NCBI GenBank assembly: GCA_028819565.1
Contig: JAPPLD010000021.1
Coordinates: 1 to 59,297, forward strand
Length of the DNA stretch: 59,297 nt
Direction of reading: 5' to 3'
DNA from: Gammaproteobacteria bacterium
GTDB taxonomy: Bacteria > Pseudomonadota > Gammaproteobacteria > Poriferisulfidales > Poriferisulfidaceae
A program made the position numbers and the translations under genes. Position 1 is the first letter of the stretch; each line of letters opens with the position of its first letter. This document shows positions 28,989 to 37,265 of the stretch, piece after piece. The notes under the pieces were generated by a model that was given only the letters and a program-made list of their open reading frames with translations, was not told the DNA's origin and ran no database searches.

Positions 28989-30685
28989 CCGGTCCCTCCC
29001 GGCGAAGCCTGAATCATCAATTCCCGGTCGTCCGGCGGCACGTTCAGCAAGCGCAGCACCTCGCGCGCCACTTCCCGGAATACCGGTCCGGCCACCTCGC
29101 CACCAAAATACTTTCCGCTGCGGGGGGTATCCACCAGCACCAGAATCGCCAAGCGGGGATGCCGCGCCGGTACGACCCCGGCGATCATTGCGACGTGGTG
29201 CCGGTCCGAATAGACGCCGTCAACCATCTTGCGTACCGTGCCGGTCTTAACCGCCACGGTGTAGCCCGGCAGTCGCACCCGCCGGGCGGTCCCTTCGGGT
29301 CCGGTCACCCCCTGCATCATGCGCAGCACCGCGTCGCAGTACTCGCGCGGGAGCATACGCTCGCCGTCGGCCTGGGGGTGGGCCAGGAAACTGATCGGGT
29401 GGCGTACGCCGCGGTTGCCGAGCACCATGTACGCCTGCGCGATGTGCAGCGGCGTCGCGGACAGACCGTAGCCGTAGCCGAGGCTGGCCTGATCGGTGCG
29501 CACCCACTGGCCCGGCTCGCGCAGAATGCCGACCGCCTCGCCGGGATAACCGATTCGAAGCGGCTGACCGAAACCGACCCGGTCGAGCGTCTCCCACAGG
29601 GTGTCACCGGGCAGGTCCAGTGCGATGCGGGCCGCCGCCACATTGCTGGACTTGACCAGGACGCCGCGGAGGTCGAGTTCTCCGAAATTCCGGATGTCGC
29701 TGATCTGGTGCCCGCCGATGCGCCAGTGACCGGGGGCGGTGTCGATCCGGTCGTTCGGACCGTAGACCCCGCTCGCCAGTGCGGTCAGGACCGTGAACGG
29801 CTTCATCACCGAGCCCGGCTCGTAAAGATCGGTGATGGCACGGTTGCGGCGTCGGTCGGGGTCGGCGGACCGATCCCCGTTGGGGTTGTACGAAGGTGCC
29901 TGAACCATGGCCAGCACCTCGCCGGTAACCACGTCCAAAACCACCACGGTGCCGCTCTGCGCCCGGTGCTTGAGCACGGCCCGTTGCAGTTCCTGATAGG
30001 CGTGGTATTGCAACCAGAGATCGATCCCGAGACGCAGGTTTTCGCCTTGCTTCGGCGGACGCAACTGGGCCAGGTCGTCGATAATCCGGCCATGGCGGTC
30101 CTGCCGCACCTGGCGCGCGCCCGGCTGTGCGCGCAAGCGCGAGTCGAACGCGAGCTCGAGTCCTTCTTGTCCCCTGTCGTCGATGTCGGTACCGCCGAGC
30201 AGTTGCGCCGCGACTGCGCCCGCCGGGTAGTAGCGGCGGTATTCCGTGACCAGACCGACACCGGGGATCTTCAGCGCGGTCACTTGCTCCGCTTGGTTCG
30301 GCGTGATCTGCCGGCGTAAGTAGACAAATTTCCGATCCTGCCGATCGAGCACCAGCCGCTTCAGCTTCGGTCGGGACAAGCCCAGCAACCGAGCCAGTTC
30401 AGGCCACTGGTCCTGCGCCTCAAGCAGCGGCTTGGGTTCAGCCCAGACCGACTGCACCGGGGTGCTGATCGCGAGCGGTTCGCCGTGCCGGTCGAGCAGC
30501 ATGCCGCGGGACGCCGGGATCGGCACCGTCCGCAACTGCCGGCTTTCTCCCTGCGCGGTCAGGAATTCCTGTTCGGCGTATTGCAACTGGACGGCTCGGC
30601 CAACCAGGCCGATTCCGATCAGCAGGAACAGGCTCAGCACCAGGCGGCGGCGCCAGTTGTAGGAGACGCGGCGGGCAACCTTCAT
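28985..30685 (-). CDS. ftsI: Septal transpeptidase FtsI (PBP3)
   Basis: 566 residues. Class B penicillin-binding protein that cross-links septal peptidoglycan with FtsW. One membrane segment (about 14-33), pedestal domain with RGMLLDRHGEPLA near 60, then the transpeptidase domain: nucleophile Ser292 and Lys295 in GSVMKPF, SSN at 346-348, KTG at 480-482. No lipobox. Overlaps ftsL and murE by ATGA. Confidence 0.97.
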   Translation of the reverse strand: MKVARRVSYNWRRRLVLSLFLLIGIGLVGRAVQLQYAEQEFLTAQGESRQLRTVPIPASRGMLLDRHGEPLAISTPVQSVWAEPKPLLEAQDQWPELARLLGLSRPKLKRLVLDRQDRKFVYLRRQITPNQAEQVTALKIPGVGLVTEYRRYYPAGAVAAQLLGGTDIDDRGQEGLELAFDSRLRAQPGARQVRQDRHGRIIDDLAQLRPPKQGENLRLGIDLWLQYHAYQELQRAVLKHRAQSGTVVVLDVVTGEVLAMVQAPSYNPNGDRSADPDRRRNRAITDLYEPGSVMKPFTVLTALASGVYGPNDRIDTAPGHWRIGGHQISDIRNFGELDLRGVLVKSSNVAAARIALDLPGDTLWETLDRVGFGQPLRIGYPGEAVGILREPGQWVRTDQASLGYGYGLSATPLHIAQAYMVLGNRGVRHPISFLAHPQADGERMLPREYCDAVLRMMQGVTGPEGTARRVRLPGYTVAVKTGTVRKMVDGVYSDRHHVAMIAGVVPARHPRLAILVLVDTPRSGKYFGGEVAGPVFREVAREVLRLLNVPPDDRELMIQASPGGTG

Positions 30686-30948
30686 GGACTCAGCAAGTTG
30701 ACTTTCGACGGGTCGGGCCGACGCATGCGCAGGCGTTTCCTCGCTTCCTTTTCCACGCGCGCGTAGGCGGCCAGAGTGCCCTGCTCAAGCAGCAACCGCC
30801 CCCAGTCGGTCTGCAGGCGGTGGTAAGCCTCGCGCTGTTCCTGGATCTGCTTGAACGCGACTTGGTTCGAATGCTTGACGTACACCACGCCGATCGCCAC
30901 CGTGAGGTTGGCGAACAAGAGCAGGCCCCACAGGATCATGCTGCGCAT
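30682..30948 (-). CDS. ftsL: Cell division protein FtsL
   Basis: 88 residues: short cytoplasmic start, one membrane helix (about 4-22), then a periplasmic coiled coil (VAFKQIQEQREAYHRLQTDW...) ending with the typical LGTLAAYARVEKEARKRLRM pattern. Partner of FtsB and FtsQ in the divisome. The family is weakly conserved; size, topology and position between rsmH and ftsI make the call. Overlaps the rsmH end by 13 bases. Confidence 0.92.
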   Translation of the reverse strand: MRSMILWGLLLFANLTVAIGVVYVKHSNQVAFKQIQEQREAYHRLQTDWGRLLLEQGTLAAYARVEKEARKRLRMRRPDPSKVNLLSP

Positions 30949-31868
30949 GGCAGCCTCCGGGCAGCACGCAGCCGGGCCGAGCGGGCGCGCGGATTGCGGT
31001 CGATTTCGTCGGGGGTCGGGCGAACCAGATCGAATACTTCCAGCACGGGCTCGAACGGGGGGGGCGGCCGATGCCGGCCGACCGGCGGCGGCTGGCTGGC
31101 CGCACGCAGGAAGCGCTTGACGATGCGGTCCTCCAGTGAATGGAAACTGATCACCGCGAGCCGCGCCTCGTCTGCCAGCAGCGCGACAACCTGTCCGAGC
31201 AGGGTTTCCAGCTGCTCGAGTTCGCGGTTGGTGAAGATGCGGATCGCCTGGAAGCTGCGGGTGGCCGGATGCAGCCGCGCCTCGGCCTTCGGCACGGTGC
31301 GCTCGATTAGCTGCGCCAACAGGCGGGTGTGGGTCAGGGGAGTGTGTTCACGGGTCTCGACGATGGCGCGGGCGATGCGCCGGGCGTAGCGCTCCTCGCC
31401 GAATTCAGACAAGACGCTTGAGATCTCGTCTTCCGCGGCCTGTGCAAGCCATTGCGCGGCAGTACGCCCGTCACCGCTCATGCGCATGTCGAGCGGACCG
31501 TCCTCGCGGAAGCTGAAGCCGCGTTCCGGAGAATCAAGTTGTGCCGAGGAGACGCCGAGGTCCAGCAATAACCCATCGACTTGGCGTTGCAGGCCAGCCT
31601 GGGCGAGGCGCTCGGGCAGGGCCGCGAATGCGTCCTGCACCACGGTCACTCTTGGATCGCCTCCGAACGTGCGGCGAGCGTGGGCGCAGGCTCCGGGGTC
31701 TCGGTCCACAAGCCATAGCCGGCCACCATGGCCGAGTTGCGAGAGGATTTCGCGTGCATGTCCGCCGCGGCCGTAAGTGGCGTCGACGTATAGCCCGTCG
31801 GAACGGATGGCGAGTCTGACCAGGGTTTCGCGCAGAAGGACCGGTTCATGCGTCTGCCCCGCCGCCAT
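30936..31868 (-). CDS. rsmH: 16S rRNA (cytosine-1402-N4) methyltransferase
   Basis: 310 residues from ATG 31868, chosen for its TGATG overlap with the mraZ stop. SAM-dependent; methylates N4 of C1402 of 16S rRNA, the same nucleotide whose ribose is methylated by RsmI, encoded just upstream of rnpB. Motifs HEPVLLRETL at the start, VDATYGRGGHAREIL near 29 (SAM loop), LLDLGVSSAQLD near 103, and ISFHSLEDRIVKRF near 244. Confidence 0.97.
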   Translation of the reverse strand: MAAGQTHEPVLLRETLVRLAIRSDGLYVDATYGRGGHAREILSQLGHGGRLWLVDRDPGACAHARRTFGGDPRVTVVQDAFAALPERLAQAGLQRQVDGLLLDLGVSSAQLDSPERGFSFREDGPLDMRMSGDGRTAAQWLAQAAEDEISSVLSEFGEERYARRIARAIVETREHTPLTHTRLLAQLIERTVPKAEARLHPATRSFQAIRIFTNRELEQLETLLGQVVALLADEARLAVISFHSLEDRIVKRFLRAASQPPPVGRHRPPPPFEPVLEVFDLVRPTPDEIDRNPRARSARLRAARRLPCAA

Positions 31869-32317
31869 CAGAGTTTGAGGTTGGTCACGGTCTGGGCGAG
31901 TTCGGGGTCGTTCAGGACCCGCGCCCAGTTCTCGTAGCGCTGCTCGTCGGTCTGCGCCGACCACAGCACCAGCTTGTGGCTCTGACCGATCAGTTCCGCG
32001 TCGCGCTCAAGCCCGGCGTAGCGGCGCAGGCTCGGCGCCAGCAGCAACCGACCCTGGCTGTCGAGCTGCCGTTCGTCGGCATGCCCGAGGATCATCTCCT
32101 GCAATACGCGATTGGCGGGGCTTCCACTCGGCAGGTCCTGCAGGCGCTGTTCCAGTTCCTCCCATACCGGCCACGGATAGATCGCGAGGCTGCGGTCGTG
32201 GTACATGGTCGCGACTACGCGGCCGTCGCATTGTTCGATGAGAGGTTCTCGAAAACGGCTGGGGACCGCGATGCGGCCCTTCTCGTCGACGGTCAACAAA
32301 CACGACCCTCTGAACAT
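31868..32317 (-). CDS. mraZ: Transcriptional regulator MraZ
   Basis: 149 residues, two tandem SpoVT/AbrB-like half domains, each with a DxxGR core: LTVDEKGRIAVPSRFR near 9 and LDSQGRLLLAPSLRRY near 81. MraZ forms rings that bind short direct repeats before its own gene and represses the dcw operon. Matching repeats lie 27-62 bases upstream (separate entry). First gene of the cluster; overlaps rsmH by one base. Confidence 0.96.
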   Translation of the reverse strand: MFRGSCLLTVDEKGRIAVPSRFREPLIEQCDGRVVATMYHDRSLAIYPWPVWEELEQRLQDLPSGSPANRVLQEMILGHADERQLDSQGRLLLAPSLRRYAGLERDAELIGQSHKLVLWSAQTDEQRYENWARVLNDPELAQTVTNLKL

Positions 32318-32344
32318 AGCCCCGGCCCCCGGTAAGTGGATGAT

Positions 32345-32379
32345 TCCACTTATTTCTAATTATTTCCATTTTATTCCAT
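32345..32379 (-). promoter_or_regulatory. MraZ operator: four 10-bp-spaced repeats
   Basis: On the minus strand TGGAA occurs at 32379-32375, 32369-32365 and 32349-32345, with TAGAA at 32359-32355, so four boxes repeat exactly every 10 bp. MraZ boxes in E. coli are TGGGN repeats with 5-bp spacers, so geometry and position match. The outermost box overlaps the -10 of the candidate promoter, which explains repression. Confidence 0.8.
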
Positions 32380-32396
32380 CCAAAAGATAAAGCAAC
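32369..32396 (-). promoter_or_regulatory. Candidate dcw (mraZ) promoter
   Basis: Minus strand: -35 TTGCTT (32396-32391), 16-bp spacer, -10 TAAAAT (32374-32369). The start would fall inside the MraZ boxes, about 45 bases before the mraZ ATG. Confidence 0.5.
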
Positions 32397-32548
32397 CGTA
32401 TCTGGAAGGAATTAAGGGTTATGAGACAAGCCTATGTAATATTTACATTTTATATAGATCCTCTCCGTCAATTTCCTGAAATATCAAGCGTGGTCCAGGC
32501 TGGATTCCAGACGGAAATTCCCACTTTCCACCCACCGGAGCAGCATGG

Positions 32549-32592
32549 AAAAACTTTCTCGGTTGATGGCCCAACTGCATGAAAAGCCGAGA
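32549..32592 (-). terminator. Possible rnpB terminator
   Basis: On the minus strand TCTCGG and CCGAGA form a 6-bp stem with a 24-base loop, followed by AAG and five Ts. It begins only a few bases after the rnpB 3' end. The loop is large, so it is weak evidence on its own. The rest of 32380-32548 is AT-rich and holds nothing else I can identify. Confidence 0.4.
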
Positions 32593-32596
32593 GATG

Positions 32597-32932
32597 GGGA
32601 AGCAGGCCTGTAAGCCGGGTTCTGTCGAGGGCAGCCATTCATCTGGGCGGGACGTCGCCGCCCCGCTCTAGCGACCTACCCGGGAGCCATGCAGGACATC
32701 ATGATCGCTCCCCTATTGGGTCTTGCTCCGGATGGGGTTTACCCTGCCGCGTCTGTTGCCAGCCGCGCGGTGCGCTCTTACCGCACCTTTTCACCCTTAC
32801 CGGACGAGTCCGGCGGTATCTTTTCTGTGGCACTGGCCGTGGGCTTGCGCCCCCCAGGCGTTACCTGGCATCCCGTCCTGTGGAGCCCGGACTTTCCTCC
32901 GCACAAGGCAGCGGCTGCCCGGCCCGCTTCCT
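32597..32932 (-). ncRNA. rnpB: RNase P RNA (M1 RNA, type A)
   Basis: Catalytic RNA that matures tRNA 5' ends. The minus strand starts with GGAAGCGGGCC, which pairs with GGCCTGCTTCC at the 3' end (helix P1, one G-U pair). Just after the 5' arm comes the universal GAGGAAAGTCCGGGCTCC segment, then GCCAGGTAACGCCTGGG and CCAGTGCCACAGAAA. Near the 3' end lies ACAGAACCCGGCTTA. About 335 bases, a little short for type A, so one peripheral helix is probably reduced. Ends are taken from the P1 pairing. Placement beside rsmI is common in Gammaproteobacteria. Confidence 0.93.
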
Positions 32933-32954
32933 TGCCCATCATACTCCCTGCCGG

Positions 32955-33797
32955 TCAGCGCTTCAGCGCCAGTGCGCGAGCGTACGCCGCCTTGTGCGTC
33001 GCACCCAGGCAGTCCCGCGCCAAGCCAGCCGCCGTGCGCACCCCGATGCCCGCTTCGAGCAACGGCCCGAGGAACGCGTCCAGGGTCTCGTCCGGGATGC
33101 CCACCTCTTCTCTCGCACCCTCGACCACCACCACGAACTCCCCGAGCTCAGGGATGCGTTCCGGGTCCAGTTCTTCCACCGGTCCGCGCCAGACCTGTTC
33201 GTGCTGCTTGGACAGCTCCCGCACCCAGACCACCTGCCGGTCTGCTTCCAGCTCCACCTTAAGATCTTGCGCCAGCGCGCGGATCCGGTGCGGTGCTTCA
33301 TACACAGCCCAGGTGCGCGTCTCGCCGGCCAGTTCCGCGAGCCGGCGGCGGCGCGCCGGTGCGCGGGCCGGCAGGAACCCCTCGAACACGAAACGCGCGG
33401 CATCCAGCCCGGCGACCGACAGGGCCGCCACCACCGCACACGGTCCCGGCAACGGCACCACCGCGATCCCCTCCCGGAGCGCGGCCTCCACCAGCCACCG
33501 GCCGGGGTCGCTGACCAGCGGCGTGCCCGCGTCCGACACCAGCGCACCCGACGCACCCGAACGCAGGGACCGGACCAGTGCGGAGGTCGTGCGCGCCTCG
33601 TTGCCGCGGTGCAGGCTGCGCAGGTTCGCTGCCGATCCCAAGTGTGCCATCAGCTTGCGAGTGTGCCGGGTATCCTCCGCCGCGACCCAAGCCACCGAAC
33701 ACAGTACGTCGCGGGCCCGAACGCTTAGGTCGGACAGGTTGCCGATCGGCGTCGCCACCACGTACAGGGTCGAAGGCTCGGCGGTCCAGTCTGACAT
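32955..33797 (-). CDS. rsmI: 16S rRNA (cytidine-1402-2'-O) methyltransferase
   Basis: 280 residues, tetrapyrrole-methylase fold. Methylates the ribose of C1402 in 16S rRNA using SAM. Seen: LYVVATPIGNLSDLSVRARDVL at the start, AEDTRHTRKLMAHL near 36, ALVSDAGTPLVSDPGRWLVEAA near 85, and PLPGPCAVVAALSVAGLDAARFVFEGFLP near 116. Divergent from lpoA, with rnpB immediately downstream on the same strand. Confidence 0.96.
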   Translation of the reverse strand: MSDWTAEPSTLYVVATPIGNLSDLSVRARDVLCSVAWVAAEDTRHTRKLMAHLGSAANLRSLHRGNEARTTSALVRSLRSGASGALVSDAGTPLVSDPGRWLVEAALREGIAVVPLPGPCAVVAALSVAGLDAARFVFEGFLPARAPARRRRLAELAGETRTWAVYEAPHRIRALAQDLKVELEADRQVVWVRELSKQHEQVWRGPVEELDPERIPELGEFVVVVEGAREEVGIPDETLDAFLGPLLEAGIGVRTAAGLARDCLGATHKAAYARALALKR

Positions 33798-33901
33798 ATG
33801 AATTTATCCTCCGGCGCCGGGCGCGGCGCGCACTTCATCATACCGGCTCTCCTGCCAGGCGAGGAACCCAGCCTTTACAATAAGGTCTTTCCTGCAAAGC
33901 C

Positions 33902-35713
33902 ATGTCTTCGCGCTTTCTCCCGATCCTCTTAGCCGCCGTCTGGCTGGCCGGCTGCGCGGTCGCCCCACCGCCGGACGAGGCGCCCTCTTGGGACGAAGTC
34001 CTGGCCCTGCCGCCGGACCAGGCTTGGGAACGCACGCGCGAGTGGCCTGATGAAGAACGCGCACTGAAGCAGTTCGAACTGCTTCGCCAGTGGGCCGATC
34101 TCGAACGATGGATCGCGGTCTCGGCGTGGCTGCCCGAATTCGACGCCTCCGCCCTTGACCCCGCCCAACGGGGCCAGTTGCGGCTGATCCAGGCGCAAGC
34201 CCTGCTGCACGGCGGCGAAGAACTCGCCGCGCTGACCGCGCTGTCGACCCTGCCTGACAACGATCCCGTGCTCAAGTTGCGCGCCCAGATCTACGGCCAG
34301 TTGGGCGATCCCGAAAACGCCCTGCGAATCCGGCTGAGCCTCGCGGCGCGACCCGGCGACGCCCGCGAGCGCGACGCGCAGCACCGACAGGCCTGGGGCA
34401 AGCTGCTCGCGATGTCCCGCACCAACCTGCAGGCCTGGCGAGACCGCACCGGCGACGCGACTTGGCAGGGCTGGCTGGAACTGGCGTTGCTCGCGCGCCC
34501 CGACGCGCCCCGCAGCATCTCGTCGAAGGCGAAGCTCGAGGAATGGAAACAGCGTCATGAAGGGCACCCGGCGTTCCGCTGGCTGCCAGCCCTCTCCGCG
34601 GCATTCGAGCGGCTGGAACCGGACCTGCGCAAGCTGGCCGCGCTGATTCCGGTCAGCGGGGATTTCGCGCCGATCGGTCGCGCCATCCGCACCGGCATCG
34701 AGACCGGCATGCGGCAGCACAGCGGCAACGTGCCCGAGTTGCGCATCTACGACACCGGGGATCCGTCGCGGACCCCGACCGATCTGTACCGCCAAGCCGT
34801 CGCGGACGGCGCCCAGCGAATCATCGGCCCGTTCGACAAGGATGCGGTCACGCGGCTGGTGCGGACCGGGGAACTGCCGGTCGACACGATCAGCCTCAAC
34901 TACCTAGACACCTACTCCAAGGCGCCCGGCACGCTTTACCAGTTCGGCCTGCTGCCGGAGGACGAGGCGGCCCAAGCCGCCGAGCGCGCGCTGGCCGAGG
35001 GCCGCCGCGCCGCCGTCGTGTTCGCGCCTGCCGGCACCTGGGGACAACGCCTGGACCGGGCATTCACCGAACGCTTCGAGGCCGGCGGCGGGACCGTCCG
35101 CGGGCACGGCTTCTACTTTGCGAACGCCTCCGACCACGCGGCCAAGATCAAGGACATCCTGAAACTTTCCGAAGGCGAGATGCGCAGGCAGAAGCTGGAG
35201 GAAGTGCTGGGCCGGGAGGTGATCTCCCGCCCGACCCGCCGACAGGACGTCGACATGGTGTTCCTGGCCTCCTCGCCGCGCAACGCGCGCCTGTTCAAGC
35301 CGCAGCTCGACTTCTACTACGCCAGCGACCTGCCGCTGTACGCCACCTCGCACATCTATACCGGCACCCCGAGCCCGCTGCAGGACCAAGACCTCGAGGG
35401 TGCCCTGTTCTGCGACATTCCGCTGGTGCTGGACGACCAGTTGCGGGCGAAACTGGGCCAGACCCTGGCCGTGCGGCGACTGCCGCGCTTCGCCGCGCTC
35501 GGCGCCGACGCCTATTTGCTGGCGATGAACCTGGACTATCTCAAGGCCTACCCGGAGGCCGCGCTCGACGGCTGGACCGGCGGGTTGTCGCTGCGCGAGG
35601 ACCGCCGGGTGTTCCGCACCCTCGACTGGGCCCGCTTCACCGGCGGCCGCCCCCTGCCCGCGCCAGAGCCAGAACGCGGCACGGTCGCGCCACGCTACCG
35701 CATCCAGGACTGA
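33902..35713 (+). CDS. lpoA: Penicillin-binding protein activator LpoA (LppC family lipoprotein)
   Basis: 603 residues. Lipoprotein signal peptide with lipobox LAGC (Cys near residue 18), so it is anchored in the outer membrane. The N-terminal half is TPR-like helical; from about 245 the protein is a periplasmic-binding-protein fold (ALIPVSGDFAPIGRAIRTGIETG). This is the LpoA plan; LpoA reaches through the peptidoglycan to stimulate PBP1A. A TACAAT box lies about 25 bases before the ATG. rsmI-lpoA divergence is the standard arrangement. The usual yraN/diaA followers are missing. Confidence 0.9.
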   Translation: MSSRFLPILLAAVWLAGCAVAPPPDEAPSWDEVLALPPDQAWERTREWPDEERALKQFELLRQWADLERWIAVSAWLPEFDASALDPAQRGQLRLIQAQALLHGGEELAALTALSTLPDNDPVLKLRAQIYGQLGDPENALRIRLSLAARPGDARERDAQHRQAWGKLLAMSRTNLQAWRDRTGDATWQGWLELALLARPDAPRSISSKAKLEEWKQRHEGHPAFRWLPALSAAFERLEPDLRKLAALIPVSGDFAPIGRAIRTGIETGMRQHSGNVPELRIYDTGDPSRTPTDLYRQAVADGAQRIIGPFDKDAVTRLVRTGELPVDTISLNYLDTYSKAPGTLYQFGLLPEDEAAQAAERALAEGRRAAVVFAPAGTWGQRLDRAFTERFEAGGGTVRGHGFYFANASDHAAKIKDILKLSEGEMRRQKLEEVLGREVISRPTRRQDVDMVFLASSPRNARLFKPQLDFYYASDLPLYATSHIYTGTPSPLQDQDLEGALFCDIPLVLDDQLRAKLGQTLAVRRLPRFAALGADAYLLAMNLDYLKAYPEAALDGWTGGLSLREDRRVFRTLDWARFTGGRPLPAPEPERGTVAPRYRIQD

Positions 35714-35780
35714 GCCGCAACCGGGTCGGGACGGCTCTGCATTAGATTACAATGAGCAGGCCGAACCCGGACTGCCGCCC

Positions 35781-36407
35781 ATGTTGACTGTCACCGAAGA
35801 CCTGCTGCTGCTCGTGTTGCAGAAGTACGGCGGGCGATTTCGGAAGCACAGCGCGGAGATCCTGCGCCACACCCTGGTCGGCTCCGCCCTGCTCGACCTG
35901 GAATTGACCGACCGCATCGACACCGACCTCGAACACCTGGAGGTAGTCGACCCGACGCCCACGGGCAAGGCTTTTCTCGACCCCTTGCTCGAGGAAATCG
36001 CAAGCAGCGAAAAGCCCCGGGATCTTTGGGACTGGCTTCAGACGTTGTCGCCCACGATGGGGGACGCGATCCGGGATGGCGCCGTCGAAAACCTGGTCGC
36101 GCAAGGCATCCTGGAACGCCAGGGGTCATCCAAGTCCCCACGCTATCGGTTAACCGGCGACGCCGGCCCAACCGACACCCGGGAGCGCATCGAAAAGGTC
36201 CTGTTCTCCGAGGACGAGATCCCCACCCCTCAGGAAGTCGCGCTGATTTGCCTCGCCGACGCCTGCGACCTCCTGCGCTCCCTGTTCAGGAAGAAGCGGA
36301 TCAAGGCCGCCCTGCCCCGCCTGCAGCAGATCCGAAAGATGGAATTGGTGGGGGGCGGAACGGTTGCACACTTGGCGCTGCTGAGCCTCGAACGTTCCGC
36401 ACTGTAG
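35781..36407 (+). CDS. GPP34 (GOLPH3-like) family protein
   Basis: 208 residues. The start LTVTEDLLLLVLQKYGGRF, then HTLVGSALLDLELTDRIDTD, VVDPTPTGKAFLDPLLEEI, and LWDWLQTLSPTMGDAIRDGAVENLVAQGILERQ follow the GPP34 pattern. In eukaryotes GOLPH3/Vps74 binds phosphatidylinositol-4-phosphate and sorts Golgi glycosyltransferases. Bacterial members are less understood and probably sit at membranes. It follows lpoA by 67 bases, with an imperfect GAGCCG/CGGCTC hairpin (35712-35737) between them and no T tract. Alone in orientation with lpoA; function unknown here. Confidence 0.82.
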   Translation: MLTVTEDLLLLVLQKYGGRFRKHSAEILRHTLVGSALLDLELTDRIDTDLEHLEVVDPTPTGKAFLDPLLEEIASSEKPRDLWDWLQTLSPTMGDAIRDGAVENLVAQGILERQGSSKSPRYRLTGDAGPTDTRERIEKVLFSEDEIPTPQEVALICLADACDLLRSLFRKKRIKAALPRLQQIRKMELVGGGTVAHLALLSLERSAL

Positions 36408-36476
36408 ACCGTTTTCGGGAGGGGGGATTTAATGATAGAGTACGAAACCGCATTTAATAACAAGGCAGGGAGGAAC

Positions 36477-37265
36477 ATGGCCCACCCCGTTCATTGCTAC
36501 CGCTCTCGGTTGCGCTTGATTCTCACCTGCAGCATTCTGGCCGTCTCCGCCGGAGGGCTGGCGATGGCGGCAGACCTGTCGACACTCACCCGTCTCGCTG
36601 CAAATTCGACCGTCCAGCAGGCGAGCGCCCAAGAAAAGATCGACCAGCTCGACGAGGCGGCGCAAGACGCCTACGCCGATTACCGGGCGAAGCTGATCGA
36701 ACTGGAAAGCCTGCGCACCTACACCCGCCAGTTGCAGGCCCTGCTGGACAAACAGCAGGCGCTGCTCGACAACCTGGACGCGCAGATTCAGAAGACCGGC
36801 TCGATGGACCGCGAGTTGATCCCCCTGATGGAGCGCATGTACGACGCGCTCGGCACCCTGATCGAGCAGGACATGCCGTTTTTGGCAACCGAACGGGAAG
36901 ATCGCCGCGAGCGCCTGCGCGGGATTCTGGACAACCCGGAACTGTCGCTCGCCACCAAGTACCGGAGCCTGTACGAGGCCTACCAGATCGAACTGGACTA
37001 CGGGCGCACCCTCGAGACCTACTCCGACACCCTGGAGGTTGACGGCAAGAGCCTGATGGTCACGATCCTGCGGGTCGGCCGGGTCGCGCTGTACGCGATG
37101 TCCGCCGACCGCAACATCATCTACGAGTGGAACAACGAATCCCGGGAGTGGCAACCGACCGATGGGTTGCGGCACGGCATCGAGAAGGCCGTCCGCATGG
37201 CGAAGAAGCAGGTCGCGCCGGACCTCCTGGTGCTGTCGGTGCCGGCTCCGGAGGACGCGCCATGA
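36477..37265 (+). CDS. DUF3450 periplasmic protein (TonB-system accessory)
   Basis: 262 residues from ATG 36477, chosen because GGGAGG stands 5 bases upstream; the in-frame ATG 45 bases earlier lacks one. Signal peptide to about residue 32 (AMAA). The mature part is helical, a coiled coil from about 45 to 120, ending with NIIYEWNNESREWQPTDGLRHGIEKAVRMAKKQVAP. DUF3450 proteins are encoded first in TtpC-ExbB-ExbD-TonB operons of marine and related Gammaproteobacteria and are needed with them for iron-siderophore uptake. ATGA overlap with the next gene. Confidence 0.9.
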   Translation: MAHPVHCYRSRLRLILTCSILAVSAGGLAMAADLSTLTRLAANSTVQQASAQEKIDQLDEAAQDAYADYRAKLIELESLRTYTRQLQALLDKQQALLDNLDAQIQKTGSMDRELIPLMERMYDALGTLIEQDMPFLATEREDRRERLRGILDNPELSLATKYRSLYEAYQIELDYGRTLETYSDTLEVDGKSLMVTILRVGRVALYAMSADRNIIYEWNNESREWQPTDGLRHGIEKAVRMAKKQVAPDLLVLSVPAPEDAP

